64,000 nt of DNA from Pleurodeles waltl (GCF_031143425.1 NC_090444.1:56849533-56913532), one strand, 5' to 3'. Numbered from the stretch's first letter, positions 1 through 11,831 are shown. Translations and numbers: made by a program. The notes: generated by a model from the sequence alone, not told the origin.

Positions 1-110
1 GCCTCTGCATCTCAGTGAGGTATTTTGTGGTGCCTGTTGTCCCAGTTCGTGTTCCATACCAATGATGTAGATGGTGCTGTTATTTGAGACCTGTACTCTG
101 TGTGACAACC
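1..110 (+). repeat. Harbinger A-family fragment at window start
   Basis: This segment matches positions 14,271-14,372 in the same orientation, including a shared run ending in 'ttatttgagacctgt'. The second copy lies immediately after the Myb-like exon of Harbinger A, so I infer that the window opens inside, or just at the edge of, another copy of that family. There is no open frame worth calling. The family name rests only on the shared position relative to Harbinger A. Confidence 0.5.
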
Positions 111-235
111 ATTGTGTGGTGAGGGGCACAAGGAAAATAGTGCTGCACCGGGTGCAGTGCCACTCTCCATAAATCAGGCCCTTCGTCTCCTACATATTGT
201 GGTTTGTGGGTCAGCCCCCTTTATTGTTGTTTTAA
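105..235. repeat. Dispersed repeat shared with 45,000-45,095
   Basis: A stretch with 'gtgctgca' and 'gtgcagtgccac' around a short palindrome is also found near 45,040 in the same orientation, with flanking similarity ('aaatctgccc' against 'aaatcaggccc'). It is probably a short non-autonomous element; the class cannot be decided. Confidence 0.4.
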
Positions 236-1368
236 GGTGCAATTCACATGTTGCTTCCACTTACTGCACCATAGGGCAATAGGAAAACCCTCTTTAGCCA
301 CTGCTCCTCTTGCACTATCAGTAACACCATTGTGTCTGACCACAAGTCCACTTCCAGCTAAAAAGTGTCACAGGTAATGGGACAATATTTTACCTCACAA
401 ATGTTTTTTTGTCTTTCAGCTTTAATTTTCTTTAGCATTCTTTTATGTTTAAAACTGGTCTTCAAGTTAGAGTAATTCAAAGCCTATCATGTGTTTTCCT
501 TGCAACAACATGAATCTTATTTTCCTATAACCTGCATTAAAAAGGAAAGGAATCTCCATTCCTGCTCCAGTCTGTTAGAAGCCCCATATCATGCTATGGA
601 ATGTACACACAATGATCATTTCATAGTTTGTTCAACAAGACTATGACCATCACAATTAATTGGTTGCATGTTTTTCCTTTAATGTTTTTGGCATATGCGT
701 GCAATAATAAAGAATAAACCATAAGACAAACTGTCGAGCTCACACCTCTGTTGGCTTTGCCAGTGCTTACTAAATAGAGGTAGCTGGATACTACCTTTCC
801 GGGTGCCTAGAATTAGGCCGATGAAGAATGACTCTATGAACTGAGGGGGGTGAGAGGGCTCTCGTATCTTTATTATTCTGTTTTATAATGGGGATGGCCA
901 TCTTATTAGGATGTTGCACATTTGATTCACGTGAACAGTTTACAAAGTTCACGTTTGTTTCCGGTCCAGGTATTTCCTCACCGATTACATGCAACATGTA
1001 AGCTTCAGAGGCAACTACTCCCAGGACAGGGGTGTAGCGCTTATATGGTTGTTGTACGTAAGCACACCAGGCTCATTCCGGGACAGCTATGTCTGTTCAC
1101 GGAGACTTTGTACCACTTTACACAGCATCAAATGCCAAAAACTTTGGGAACATTTAGCATTTGAATACTTCATAAATGGCTTCACATTAGATACTGGACT
1201 TTACTAGTGCAATGGTATCTTCTTATTTAAATGATTTCTTTCACATCTTCCCTTTTGTCCTTGGGGACCCTTAGACTAGTTTTATCTGGCACACCACAGG
1301 GTTTTAATGACTTACATATTTCTATTAGAACTTTGTAACACTCAATAGGATGAATCTTAATTTATTTT
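236..1368. other. No gene recognised
   Basis: AT-rich sequence with only short, unrelated open frames in all six frames. I see no domain, tandem repeat or element end here. Confidence 0.5.
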
Positions 1369-1423
1369 CTATATCCTGAGTCCCCCCCTTGCAGAAAATG
1401 CCACCTTTACTTTCACTCTCAAA

Positions 1424-1879
1424 ATGTCCTTCTTTATCCTCTTTTCAGATCTGCACCCCCGAAATATGCTTTCTTTTATATTCAGGGATTTCCAGCCCAC
1501 ACAGGGCAAGAAAAATGTTCCCACATTATCCTGGCTGTGTGCAGCCTCAGAACGGCGGTGTGCTAACGCCCTGTCAGAGGGGTTTCCTGCAGTGCTGGAC
1601 ACTGTGGTACCTTTCACTACACCTCGCAGTGTGTCAGAGGAGACGACAGTGAATGGGAATTCAACAATAACTGCAGGCTCACACTCAGAGATAACATCTT
1701 CCTCCACACCTCGCAGTGTGTCAGAGGACACAGTGAATGGGCATTCAACCATAACTGCAGGCTCACACTCAGAGATAGCATCTTCCTCTACACCTCGCAG
1801 TGTGTCAGAGGAGACAGTGAATGGGCATTCAACAATAACTACAGGGTCACACACAGATAGCATCTTCCTCCACACCTAG
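1424..1879 (+). CDS. Unidentified ORF built largely of 28-residue repeats
   Basis: An open frame of 151 codons. The first ~60 residues are unique; the rest is made of 28-residue units rich in Ser, Thr and Glu, containing SVSEETVNGHSTITAGSH. The unit is an 84-bp DNA repeat, an exact multiple of three, so the frame survives repetition. A pyrimidine tract ending in 'tttcag' lies just upstream (near 1,450) and could be a splice acceptor, making this a candidate internal exon of a mucin-like or transposon-borne gene. The opposite strand is also open (1,875-1,369), which weakens the case that either frame is translated. No known family was recognised. Confidence 0.3.
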   Translation: MSFFILFSDLHPRNMLSFIFRDFQPTQGKKNVPTLSWLCAASERRCANALSEGFPAVLDTVVPFTTPRSVSEETTVNGNSTITAGSHSEITSSSTPRSVSEDTVNGHSTITAGSHSEIASSSTPRSVSEETVNGHSTITTGSHTDSIFLHT

Positions 1880-2040
1880 CAGTAAGTAAGAGGAGACAGT
1901 GAATGGGCATTCAACAATAACTGCAGGCTCAAACCCAGAGATAGTGCCTTTCACTACATCTCGCAGTGAGTCAGAGGAGACAGTGAATGGGCATGCATCA
2001 ATAACTATAGTCACACACAGAGATTGTGCCTTTCACTACA
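1620..2040 (+). repeat. 84-bp minisatellite, about five copies
   Basis: Copies start at about 1,620, 1,707, 1,791, 1,873 and 1,957, each at the motif 'cacctcgcagtg' or a close variant. Spacing is 82-87 bp. The first three copies keep one reading frame; the fourth has 'cacctag' and closes it. The last copies are more diverged. Confidence 0.85.
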
Positions 2041-2189
2041 AAAGCTGCAGCAACATAGACTCTCCCAGACAAACCTGGTTTCTTCACTCTTTCCTCGCTT
2101 GGTTACAGGCAAAACATGTGATGACACCCTCTGAATTTGAAACTTTCTCAAGGGACGTGGCTGCGAAAAAAACGCCAGTTACACAATAA

Positions 2190-3820
2190 ACATTGAGATT
2201 GCTCAAGATAAGATCTGTGTGGTGTCTTTCATCAGAGTTGAGTACATATTGAGGCAGTCAAACATTACTGTACGAGGGACCTAAGTAGAGCATAGACTTG
2301 CCTCTTGCGACCCCTGGCACTGCTTTTAGGACCCCTGTCTAAATGGGTCTGGAGAAGAAGGCAATTAGTAGCTTAATCAGCACAATTTACAAGGACGCAG
2401 CTTCAGGTGGGGGAGGGGGGTTTGGGGTGCTACACCCTCCCCCCAATAAATGTATTTTTGTGATGAATAGCTGGGTGCAGGTGCTTTCAGTCGGGTATGG
2501 TGTGGTGTCTGTCGGATTTCACGAGGAATTTTTGCACACTCACACACCAATAAAAACGCACACACTCTCTTCCACTTTCTGTTTGAAAACACTTCAACAA
2601 AGTTGGTTATTTCACTAAGTAATGGGCTGTCTCACACTTAGTACCCCCGACCAATCCGCAGTCCTCTCGCTTTCCGCTGCCCCTAATGCCCCTCTCGTGG
2701 TCCTTGCTTGTTGAATAATGTTATTAACATTAAATGGCAATCAATTTTTGGGAAATAATCTAATGGATTCCCTTTTTGTAAATACACATTTTTTTCTCTC
2801 CTTCTGCCATTAAAATATACTTCTATTTGAACAAATCTCTTCCATTACACCACCACCAAATTTGGCGATGATCCATTCTTCTTCGGCCGCTGTAATGGAA
2901 TTTACACCACCACTTGGCTGGAGTAAGATTGCAAACCTTACCCGGCTGGAGACAGGAATGTTGGGAGTTGGTGTTCACACACAAACCTTCTAGTTTCTTG
3001 GAGTTCACAATCATCCAAGACAAACATGCTTGGAACACCCAGGCACACCCATACACCCACCCTTGAATAGAACCTACAGGTGTAGAGAACATCAAACTCA
3101 TGGTGGAGATCTCAGCTTCTGTAAAAGGGTTTCACCTGCCAGGAATGCCTCTGTGAATTCTTGGCAAGCATAAGAGATGCAAATTTGGTCACCACTTATG
3201 ACTGAATTAATTTTTTGATGAGTATGTCCCGTGCCCCGCATAAATTAATACAGGTGGACAGAATAACTATTGTTTTTTAAAATCTGTGTATTCCTTTCCA
3301 TATGTATTCCTCTCCATATGATTTATTAATACATTTCTTTTTGTGGTATACTCTTGGGTAACCAATAAATCATGACTGTTTTTTTAAGTTTGTATTGCTT
3401 TACAGTTTTACAGCAAAACCTGAAACTATACACCACATTCCATATACAACAGTATTGTCATTGACAATGACCAACACCTAATTGTGCTATTCATATATTA
3501 CGATGATGAGAATACAATTCACATTGGTCAGTACCAGCCTACATAAAGAATCTATTCACGTTCTGATCTTCATGGCGTAAGTTCACATGGGGTCAGCTTT
3601 ATTCCCTTATTCACTCCAATGTGTCCAGTTTTTTAGTACTTCAGAGGGAACCCTCTAGCAAGGTAAATTGGCTTCTGTAGGTTCATGCACTGATCTAGGC
3701 CTTTGCATCATTTCTTCAATGTCAGCAGGTTTATGTCATTTCACATCCAAGCAATGTCTATCTTGGTAACCAGGAGCCCCGGTTACAACAATGCCATTTT
3801 ATACCTTTTAGACTGAAGAT
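2190..3820. other. No gene recognised
   Basis: Only short open frames and AT-rich sequence. Positions 2,340-2,618 hold a 91-codon frame with no recognisable features. Nothing else can be supported. Confidence 0.5.
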
Positions 3821-4017
3821 CAGTGCTTTTGTGGAGGAAAACAAACCAACCCAACACTGCACTAAGAGAAGAAAGCATCAACAACTACTCCACCATCAGT
3901 GACCATAACAAAATTCTATCTATATTATTCTATTCCCAGGAACTTCTTAAGCGCACACCTACCCAAAAGGGCTTACCAGTACTGAGCCCAGTCACAGATT
4001 ACTTCCTGGCCACAAAT

Positions 4018-4272
4018 TTAGGGGAAAAGACAAGATTTTGCAGCTTTTCTGAACATTTGTTTTGATTTATTTTTCCTTAGCTGTAACCCTAGCGAGTTCC
4101 AAAGCTTGGGGGTGAGGTGGGAAAAAGAACAACTCACGACTCTGGTTTTATTTATTCTTGGGACCGCTAAGAGCTGCTGGCCAATGGAGCATAGGATCCT
4201 TTCTGGCTTGTAAGGTCTAAGAAGCCTCTGAGTTAAATTGGATCCTTTATTGTATACCACTCTAAGTACCAA
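4018..4272 (-). pseudogene. LINE ORF2 C-terminal fragment (CR1/L2-like)
   Basis: An 84-codon minus-strand frame contains LTPKLWNSLGLQLRK followed by a basic tail ending near KSCLFP. The pattern RLWNSLP...LR...F...LKTxLF is the usual C-terminal end of ORF2 in CR1/L2/Rex-type non-LTR retrotransposons, so I infer a 5'-truncated LINE copy. The RT and endonuclease domains are absent, as expected for such copies. Confidence 0.6.
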
Positions 4273-5220
4273 TTACGATTTTGGCAGTTGGACTGCCAAA
4301 CGGCCACTGCGAAGGTCAAAAAAGCCAGCTGGGACAGCAGTCACGATGAGCTCAGTTAGAACAGCCATCCGCCATGCCGAACCACGGACAGCCAGTGCAG
4401 TGGTAGTCTGTTATCTTGGCAGTCCACACTCTGGTGCTGCAAGGGCAGTGAGCAACTTCCAACCCTATTACAAACACATATGCAATGTGATGATCTCCTA
4501 ACGTGGTCGACCGTGGTGGTAAACGCTCAGCGAAGCAAGAGACAAGTGCCCACTGGATGCATTAAACAACCCAGCTGACATCCATGGGCCCTGTAGACAC
4601 ACTATAAAACACACACCTGCACAAATCAGCATCCTTTGCATCCACACTGCAACAAACAGAGAACACAGACCACCCACACTCTAATTTCAAGAAATATAAG
4701 GCACCTCTTTTTCACAATCCCAATCAACCCCTACACACACTCTTCCCTATCTACCCCAACATCATTCCTTTTTTTATTTAAACCTATGTCACCCCATTTG
4801 ATTTCCCACCATGTCATGTCCTAAAAATCTATTTTTCATAAGAGTAGAGCCCCAATTTATGGGAGCCAAAGTCCAGCATACTCCTCTCAGCAGGAAATGG
4901 ACATGTGGCAAAGAATAGTCAACAGAGGAGTGAATGCTGTAGGCATCACCCTGCACATAACAAGGTGCGTTCCCTGACCTACAGGCAACAAAAAGGAGGC
5001 CAGAAAGACTGGCTGTGGCCCTTCCAGTGCCCCATTATGACTCTTTCCCTGGAAGGAGAAGATGTTGGTCATCCTGTATCCTGAGGGCATGACAGGAATA
5101 TTTGGGGGAGCAGAGTCTGGTAAGTTACAACACAAAAAAAGAAACAGCCTTCAAATTTCTTGCATGTCTACAGCTCAACTGGACTTTAAGCATTTCATTT
5201 TGTGTAGGGAGTCATATAGC
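4273..5220. other. No gene recognised; CG-bearing repeat-like stretch
   Basis: Positions 4,280-4,520 are richer in CpG than the surroundings and contain 'ttggcagttggactgccaa', a short palindrome of the style seen at Harbinger ends. The rest is plain AT-rich sequence. No element boundary can be fixed. Confidence 0.3.
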
Positions 5221-5224
5221 CCAT

Positions 5225-5960
5225 AAGGAGGACCTGTGTCTGGAACTCCAACAAACAGGCCTCTGTGCTCACCCCCAAATGCCCCTGATTGGTCTTATAA
5301 AACTGATGTCCAGCACCCTTGTAGGTAAACATTTGACTAGTCGGGGGAGGCAGTAAGTGACAGGTTCAAAACGACAAGTAGGTCGTGTATCTGGAACTCC
5401 AACCAACAGGCTCTGTGCTCACCCCCAAAAACACCTGTGTGTTAATTCACAACTGATGGTTACCCCCCTAGTTGGTAAGCATGTGTACAGTGGGAGGAGG
5501 CAACAAGTAACAGGCCCACAGCTACCAGTAGGTCCTGTGTCTGTAACTCCAACCAACAGGCCCCTGTGCTCACCACCAAATGCCACTGTTTGGTACCTCA
5601 CATTTGATGTTCACCCCCTTTGTTGGTAAGCATGTGTCTAGTGGGAGAAGCAGCAAATGACAGGCCCACAACTACTGGTAGGTCCTGTGTCTGTAACTTC
5701 AACCAACAGGCCCCTGTGTTCATCTCCAAATACACCTGTTTGTTAACTCGCAACTGATGTTCACACCCCTTGCTGGTAAGCATGTGTACAATGGGTGGAG
5801 GCAGCAAGTGACAGGCCCACAACTACCAGGAGGTCCTGTGCCTGTAACTCCAACCAACAGGCTCCTGTGCTCACCCCCAAATACACCTTTTTCGTACCTC
5901 ACAACTGATATTCACCTCCCTTGTTAGTAAGCCTGTGTCTAGTGGCCAAAAACAACTGTC
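5225..5960 (+). repeat. ~150-bp tandem repeat, five copies
   Basis: The marker 'ccaacaggc' recurs at about 5,253, 5,405, 5,555, 5,706 and 5,856, giving a period close to 150 bp. Each copy holds 'gtgctcacccccaaat', 'aactgatgttcaccccc' and 'ggtaagcatgtgt' (or variants). The short open frames on both strands here are only products of the repeat and are not annotated as genes. Confidence 0.85.
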
Positions 5961-6595
5961 TCAGTAACTCTAAACAACTGTTAAGTATGTACCAGAACAA
6001 AAACACTTGTTTTCTAAATTGTAACTGTATTACACTCACCTTGGTGTGAGCTAACTAAATACCCTGCCCAACTCAGAGACGTGTCTTATACCTAGCCTCA
6101 TCTTCTGCTGGTATCACAAAATAATATGATAGAGGACTATAATAACACCTCACAAAGTGTCCCCAAAAGTATATCTGAGGCACTTACCTGTTTCAGCAGA
6201 TTGGAAGCAGCAGTTAGCACATTCACTCAGTACGCCACACATGATGACTGGAAAACAGATACAACAAAGTTGTGGCCATGTCAGAAACTCACACAACTCA
6301 AACTTGGAATGATCAAATACACATATTGTCCCACAACTGTGTTGGCTTCAGTTTTGGGAAGATGGTATGTCCATACCCTTATCTAAGGTGCCAATAATCA
6401 GCACATCTAATGAGCTGATCAATATTAATAGTTTGAGCAAACATCACATGTCATGTCCCAAAATCATGTTCCATGTCATCTTGGCACAATAGGCTAAGAT
6501 GACCACTCAAAATTGTCCAAGCTCTCTAATGATAGTGACAAAAAACTGTTGGATGGAAAGTAAACACTCTAACTAATAAGAATGTACTCATTTTC
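5961..6595. other. No gene recognised
   Basis: One 86-codon frame (6,126-6,386) shows no family features. The 3' end leads into the Harbinger exon that follows. Confidence 0.4.
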
Positions 6596-6599
6596 TCAA

Positions 6600-7380
6600 C
6601 AGGTTGGGGTGCCACAGCCCAGGAGCAGCCACTCTCCAATGACCAGACTCCCACAACACCACTGGATGAGGACCTCAGTGATGACAACCCTCCTGGACTT
6701 GTGGACATGGAGGACACACCTGGCACATCTGGGCAGTCTGGTTAGATGACAGCCCTGAGTCTCTCTGTGCCCACAGCAACACGTCCCAGCCCCATTGCAG
6801 GAACATCGCAACCAACAATGTCCCACCTGACCTGTGTACCTAGCAGAGGACCTACCATCCTGTGCCCCCAGTCCTGGATCCAGCAATGAAAATCAACATT
6901 CCAGACACTGAGGTTGTGTGACCCAGCGGGAGAGGGTACCCTGTCCCAAGGGCACAGGCTTGTGGGGGAAGGGTGCGTGGGGGATGCTGTCGGAAAGTGG
7001 AGTCAGGACGCTGGCACATCTTGGGGGTCTATCAGGAGTCCCAAGGTGGTGATGGGCCAGGTGTTGGATGAACAGCAAAATGGACGAACACAGTTCCCAT
7101 TTGCCCACCATCACAGGGGTGCTGAGGGACATTAACACCACCCTGAGCATGGCTTTTCAGCAACCATTCATCCCTTCCTGTGTGCCAGCTACATGAAAAC
7201 CCGTCCACATTTTCTACATGAAGGGAAGCCTTGCCACATGACCACTACCCTCAGACACTCCTGCCTCTGCAGCTCAGGATCTCCCCGCCCTCGCTGCGGT
7301 GACATCCTTGCAAGAATCCAAGAGGTGCAGATGGCCAGACAACATCCACCATCAACAAGAGACCTCTTCCTCAATGTCCT
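6600..7380 (+). pseudogene. Decayed Harbinger Myb-like gene, exon 2
   Basis: An acidic, Pro/Ser/Thr-rich stretch (DEDLSDDNPPGLVDMED, then TPGTSGQSG) is followed by a stop and, in another frame, by GVLRDINTTLSMAFQ. The same arrangement, an acidic S/T/P-rich start and then a 'LKDINTTLxxI' helix, is seen in exon 2 of the Myb-like genes at 18,712-19,545 and 47,388-48,337. This is therefore the second exon of a Harbinger accessory DNA-binding protein with several frameshifts and stops. An acceptor-like 'ctcaacag' precedes it at about 6,595. It is cut off at 7,381 by the next element. Confidence 0.6.
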
Positions 7381-9451
7381 TGTTATAAATGGGGTCTCAA
7401 GTTGTCAGTCAGTTTACACCCTGTCCAAGTAGGGACTCTCACGCTAGTCAGGGTAAGGGTGTCACACACCTAGGATAACCCCTGCTCACTCTCTTGGTAG
7501 CTTGTCACAAGCAGTCAGGCTCATCCCAGAGGCAATGTATAAAGTATTTGTACAAACACACAAACTAACACAGTGAAAACACCGCAAAAGGACTCCCCAC
7601 CAGTTTAGAAATCTGGCAATTTTTTATCTAAATCACACAAGACCAAAACAACAAAAATCCACCACACTCAAGCACAGATATACATTTTCAAAGTAAAAAG
7701 AGTCGTAGTCCATAGAAGTCTATAGATGTGTTGTTTTAGCACAAAGTATCTGGTATGAGTCAAAAATAAAGCAGCAGGGTTGACGGGGCATCAGAAAAAC
7801 AAGCAACCCATCAATTCCTTTCAAACAAGTAAGGCTGTGCATCAATTCATTCCCTGCCACGTTGGCGATGCGTCGATTCTTTCTCTACAGGAGAACAATG
7901 TGTTGCTTTCCAGACATGCAGCCCTGGGTCGGTGCAGTGATGTTGAAGGTTTGGAGCCCAAGGATGATGTGTGGAAAATCCAGACGCAGGCAAATTATGG
8001 TTCCATGCTGAGCTGGCAATGTGACAATTTCTGCAGCCATGGCCTTGATTTTACAGCTACAAGGTGGGTGCTGCGTGGATTTTGGAGCCTGTGTGAGGTC
8101 CTGTGTCGATCTTTTCAGACACTTGGCTCTGGTGCGTGAATTTTCACTCAGCCTCTACCAACTTCTCCTTCCAGGAGGCCAGGGACTGGAAGGGGCACCA
8201 CTTGGCAAGTCCAAGGTCTCAGCAAGAGAGCCCAGGTGCTGGCAGATGAAGTCTTTAATATCCCTGAGACTTCACAACAAGAGGCAAGCTCAGTCCTAGC
8301 TCTTGGAGAAGCTTCACAAGCAAAGTCAAATCTTTGTTCTTTCGAAGGCAGAAGCAGCAAATGCAGGCTATCCCAGCAAAGCACACACAACAAAGGGGCA
8401 GTACTCCTCCTCACAGCTCTTCAGCTCGTCTCCTTAGCAGAGGTTCCTTGTGATCCAGAAGTGTCCTAAAGTTGTGGGGTCAGCAGTTCAATATGTTGCC
8501 CTGCTGCCTTGCTGTACTCGGGCTGTGGTGAAGAAGTGCTCTCTAAGGGCTGGAATAGAGCTTTCCTCCTGTTCCCTGAAGTCTCAGGTCCAAAAAGACT
8601 TCATCTTTACAAGAAGGACTCCTTGTGCGGCGAAAATCGACGCACAGCATGCAAGAAACGACGCACAGTCTGCATTGCGGTGAAAAATTCACTGCATGCC
8701 GAACCGGAATGACGCAGCCCGACTTTGCAATGAGAAGATCGATGCAGCGCCAGCGTAGCAACTGGAAATTGGACGCACAGGCCACTGGATCGAAACACAG
8801 CAGAGCCGGAACAATGCAGCCCGACTTCCAGAAAGGAATCGACACAGCGCCTGCCGTGTGGTAGAAATTTCCACGCAATGCCCACCAGATCGACGCAGCC
8901 CCTGTGACTTCATCCTGTCAGCGCCGGAAATCCACACATCATCCCTGGGATGTCTGAAAATCACGCAACCCGTATAGGATCCACGACCGAGCGCCGGAAA
9001 TCGACGCAAAGCCATCCCTGTGTGAAAACTAAACGGCGCAACGCCGTTTGCAGCCCGAGAAATTGACACACACCCCAGGTACTTTGTGCTTGAAAGAGAC
9101 ATGTATTGCTTTTTAAGAGACTAAAGACACTTTATATAATTTTGACAGTGATATATCAACATATGCTTATTGCATCTTAATCGTTTTGACCTGCATTTCA
9201 CCTGATAAATATTATATATTTTTCTAAACACTGTGTGGTGTATTTTTGTGGTGCTATACTGTGTTATTGCATGATTATTGCACAAATACTTTACATATTG
9301 CATTCTAAGTTAAGCCTGACTGCTCAGTGCCAAGCTACCAGAGGGTGGGCACAGGATAATTTGGATTGTGTGTGTCTTACCCTGACTAGAGTGAGGGTCC
9401 TTGCTTGGCAGGGGGTAACCTGACTGCCAACCAAAGACCCCATTTCTAACA
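7381..9451. mobile_element. Element with inverted LTR-like ends (TGTTA...TAACA)
   Basis: The left end starts 'tgttataaatggggtctc' and the right end finishes 'gaccccatttctaaca'; the two are inverted copies that keep matching for about 200 bp inward. A third copy of the right end lies at 58,033-58,226. The interior (about 8,600-9,010) is a degenerate array of 'gacgca'-bearing units with a much higher CpG content than its surroundings. Either this is a fold-back transposon, or it is two LTRs of one family facing each other, one inserted in the other. No convincing target duplication is seen (left flank 'aatgtcct', right flank 'atgacaca'). It encodes nothing recognisable. Confidence 0.6.
8600..9010. 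repeat. Degenerate GACGCA-rich repeat array
   Basis: Short CpG-rich motifs such as 'aatcgacgca', 'gacgcagcc' and 'gcgccggaaatc' recur irregularly every 30-50 bp. The overlapping frames on both strands come from this repetition. It lies inside the inverted-end element and is probably its LTR-like interior. Confidence 0.6.
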
Positions 9452-10439
9452 ATGACACACATGATACCTTGTGGACAACACACAACAATGAACAAATCCA
9501 ATGGAGACTTCAGAACGTCCATCCTTTCACTGTGCAATCTGGTCTGATAAAGGTCTCATACATCCCAAGTCTATGACATTCCTTCCAAGAGACAATCCAT
9601 GTCCACTCTTTATGTCCCAACAGCACCATGTATACCTGCCAATGTCACAACTCTGAAATTCCCAAAGGATGAGACTATGGTGAAGGTACCTAAACAAACT
9701 CAAACAAGGAGTGTGTTTTGTGCAACCCACTCACCTGATTTCCAGGCATTCCAATGGGGCGATGAAAATTACCCAATCCCAGTGAGGACTAATGTGACCA
9801 CGGTGAAGTGTACATTGCTCACTCGCAAGTCCTCAAGGGGAAGGGAGTTTTGGGAAGAGGAAAAGAGAAAATACGAGCCTCTGCTTCGAGTGACTGCAGA
9901 ATCGGACTGCTGGATCCTGGTCTGCGCATCGGGACTTCTGATTTCTCAAAATACTGAGTTCTTGGTTTTTTTTTTTGGATTCTGGGCTGCAAAAGAATTA
10001 CTTCATTAAAACATTGCACTTGCATAAACTATTGTACATTGCATAATGTCAGCTATTGTTAACTACATTCAGAGTCTCTGAAGCAATGTCTAAACTCAAA
10101 AACAATCAACTTTACATAAAGGGCTTCTGTGTGTTTCGGCGTAATCTCTTTCCAATAATAGTTCTGATGAACTTTCTCTATTTCCAATCTCCTAATTCTC
10201 AGAAGTGCATTTGTTACAGGAAATATGTGTTTCCTTAATGTCTGTTTAGCTGTATCTTGGATTCCTACCCAAATGATAAATCACGCTAGTTCCTATTGTC
10301 ATAAGTTATTTAAATGACTAAGCTCTGTTTTGTTTCATTTAAGCGATAATTCTTTGTTTACCTTGAAATTAAGTTACTTGCTTGAAAATTTCAGAAGAAG
10401 CAAAACTGAGTGCTTTCACCTATCTTAATTCTCTCTTTT
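9452..10439. other. No gene recognised; one unidentified 136-codon frame
   Basis: The frame at 9,599-10,009 (plus) is open for 136 codons but is compositionally ordinary and ends in a run of Phe from a poly-T stretch. No family was recognised, and I do not call it a gene. Confidence 0.4.
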
Positions 10440-10469
10440 ACAGGAAATACAGGATCATCAGCAGAAGAC

Positions 10470-10680
10470 GGAAGAGTAGAGCTGGCACGCTCCAGGAAGC
10501 CGACAGGAGGGTGCGGATTGCCGGCAGTTGACTAGATGCTGGAACTCGAATGGAAGCTGGTCAGAGAACGAGGAACACTGGAACTTGACTGGAGGCAGGC
10601 TGGAGAACAAGGAACTTGACTTGCACTAGAGCTCTACTAGAGGTAGGCTGGAGGTCAAGGAACTCGACTTGACTGAAAAC
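10470..10680 (+). repeat. Short degenerate tandem repeat (ggaacttgact units)
   Basis: The words 'ggaacttgact', 'ctggagaacaaggaac' and 'aggctggagg' recur about every 50-60 bp, roughly three times. Units are diverged. Confidence 0.5.
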
Positions 10681-10745
10681 AGGTGAGCAGAGCAAAAGGT
10701 ACAAAGCCAATCACGTCCTCAGACTGAGATGAGCACATGTGCTGT

Positions 10746-10985
10746 TTGGCAGTTGAATGCTTTTTAAGGAAATGAGCGACTATCCTCATGATTGTATCAC
10801 TTGTTCAAAACAGATCACATTGTGAAGAGCATATGTATTCTCAGTTACAGTTGAAGCAGGTGGAAAGGCAGTTGGTTGCTTGTTAAGAAAATGAACAATT
10901 ATCCTCCTGATTGTGGCACATGTTCACTACAGACCACATTGTGGGGAGCACATATTTTGGTACTTATAGTTGGAGCAGATGGAAT
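10746..10985 (+). repeat. Two direct copies of a ~119-bp unit
   Basis: The words 'tcacattgtg' (10,815) and 'ccacattgtg' (10,934) mark two diverged direct copies about 119 bp apart. Further matching words are 'tatcctcatgattgt'/'tatcctcctgattgt' and 'cagttgaagcagg'/'tagttggagcag'. Confidence 0.65.
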
Positions 10986-11450
10986 ACAATGTGCATAGTC
11001 AACATACATTGGCTATAATTAAATGAGATATTTAACCAGCATTGCATATTGCAAACTTGATATTCAAGGATGTAATGAACATACCCAAATAAACCCGCAT
11101 ATTGCAAACAAAAGCATCTTACTGTAATTGAGATCTTGGATGTGCTAGTGTACCCACAACCAAGTGTTGTTACAAAACCATGCAGATTACACAAGCCAAT
11201 GAGCCAAATGTCTGGAGAACAATGTTGAGGTATAATATCTGACACAAACAATGCAACATCACATAAAAGTGATATGGTCAAAAGCTCACTAATCAAATAC
11301 ACATTGACAGATTTGACATAAACATCAGCTCCATAACGCTTAACACAAAGTTTCTACACACATCATCACAGAAAGAGTTACTTGTATAGTTAAAGGCATG
11401 ACAGCTCATGATTCTTAGACTCATGAGAATAAGCTTTCAATGAGATCTTC

Positions 11451-11831
11451 TCACAAGTCATCTCCTTCTTCTCTACCACTATGACCTTCATTAGATATTC
11501 CAGCATTGTCAACCAGTGGTACTACAGGCTCCACGTCCTCTAGAATGTAAGGGATATTCCTCAGCAGGGCAATGTTATGTAGCATGCAGCATGCCACGGT
11601 GATCTGACACACCTTCTCGGGTGAGTAGAGGAGGGCTCCACCACTTCTGTCCAGGCAACAAAATATGGCCTTCAGTAGCCCGAATGCCCGCTTCACAACC
11701 TGCTGCCTTCTACCATGGGCCTTATTGAAGCAGACTTCCCCTGGCGTAGTTAGCTTCCTTAGCGGTGTCAGCAACCAAGGACAGTTAGGATAAGAGGAGT
11801 CTCCTGTTTTGAGAAGAGACATTAGGGCCAT
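11451..11831 (-). pseudogene. Harbinger A transposase, C-terminal exon (HARBI1-like)
   Basis: The frame reads GDSSYPN..PWLLTPL, then AHGRRQQVVKRAFGLLK, then LLYSPEKVCQITVACCMLHN, the standard end of a HARBI1-like DDE transposase. The second catalytic Asp (GDS) is present. The residue exactly 35 positions further, where the third catalytic residue (Glu in 'xxERxFG') should be, is Lys (codon AAG). The C-terminus is acidic (EDVEPVVP). A splice acceptor 'aaaacag' precedes GDSSYP near 11,800. This exon belongs with the upstream exon at 11,904-12,494. Given the Lys and the upstream stop, this copy should not be catalytically active. Confidence 0.85.

Noticed and set aside
5357..5902. Short Cys/Thr-rich frames that look like related small proteins
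   Set aside because: They are the same 150-bp repeat translated in successive copies; no start or regulatory context.
8600..9010. CRISPR-like array
   Set aside because: The repeats are irregular and diverged, and the sequence is clearly eukaryotic with introns and transposons.
8543..9102. Overlapping Cys/Arg-rich frames on both strands
   Set aside because: They arise from the GACGCA-rich repeat array, which lacks stops by composition.
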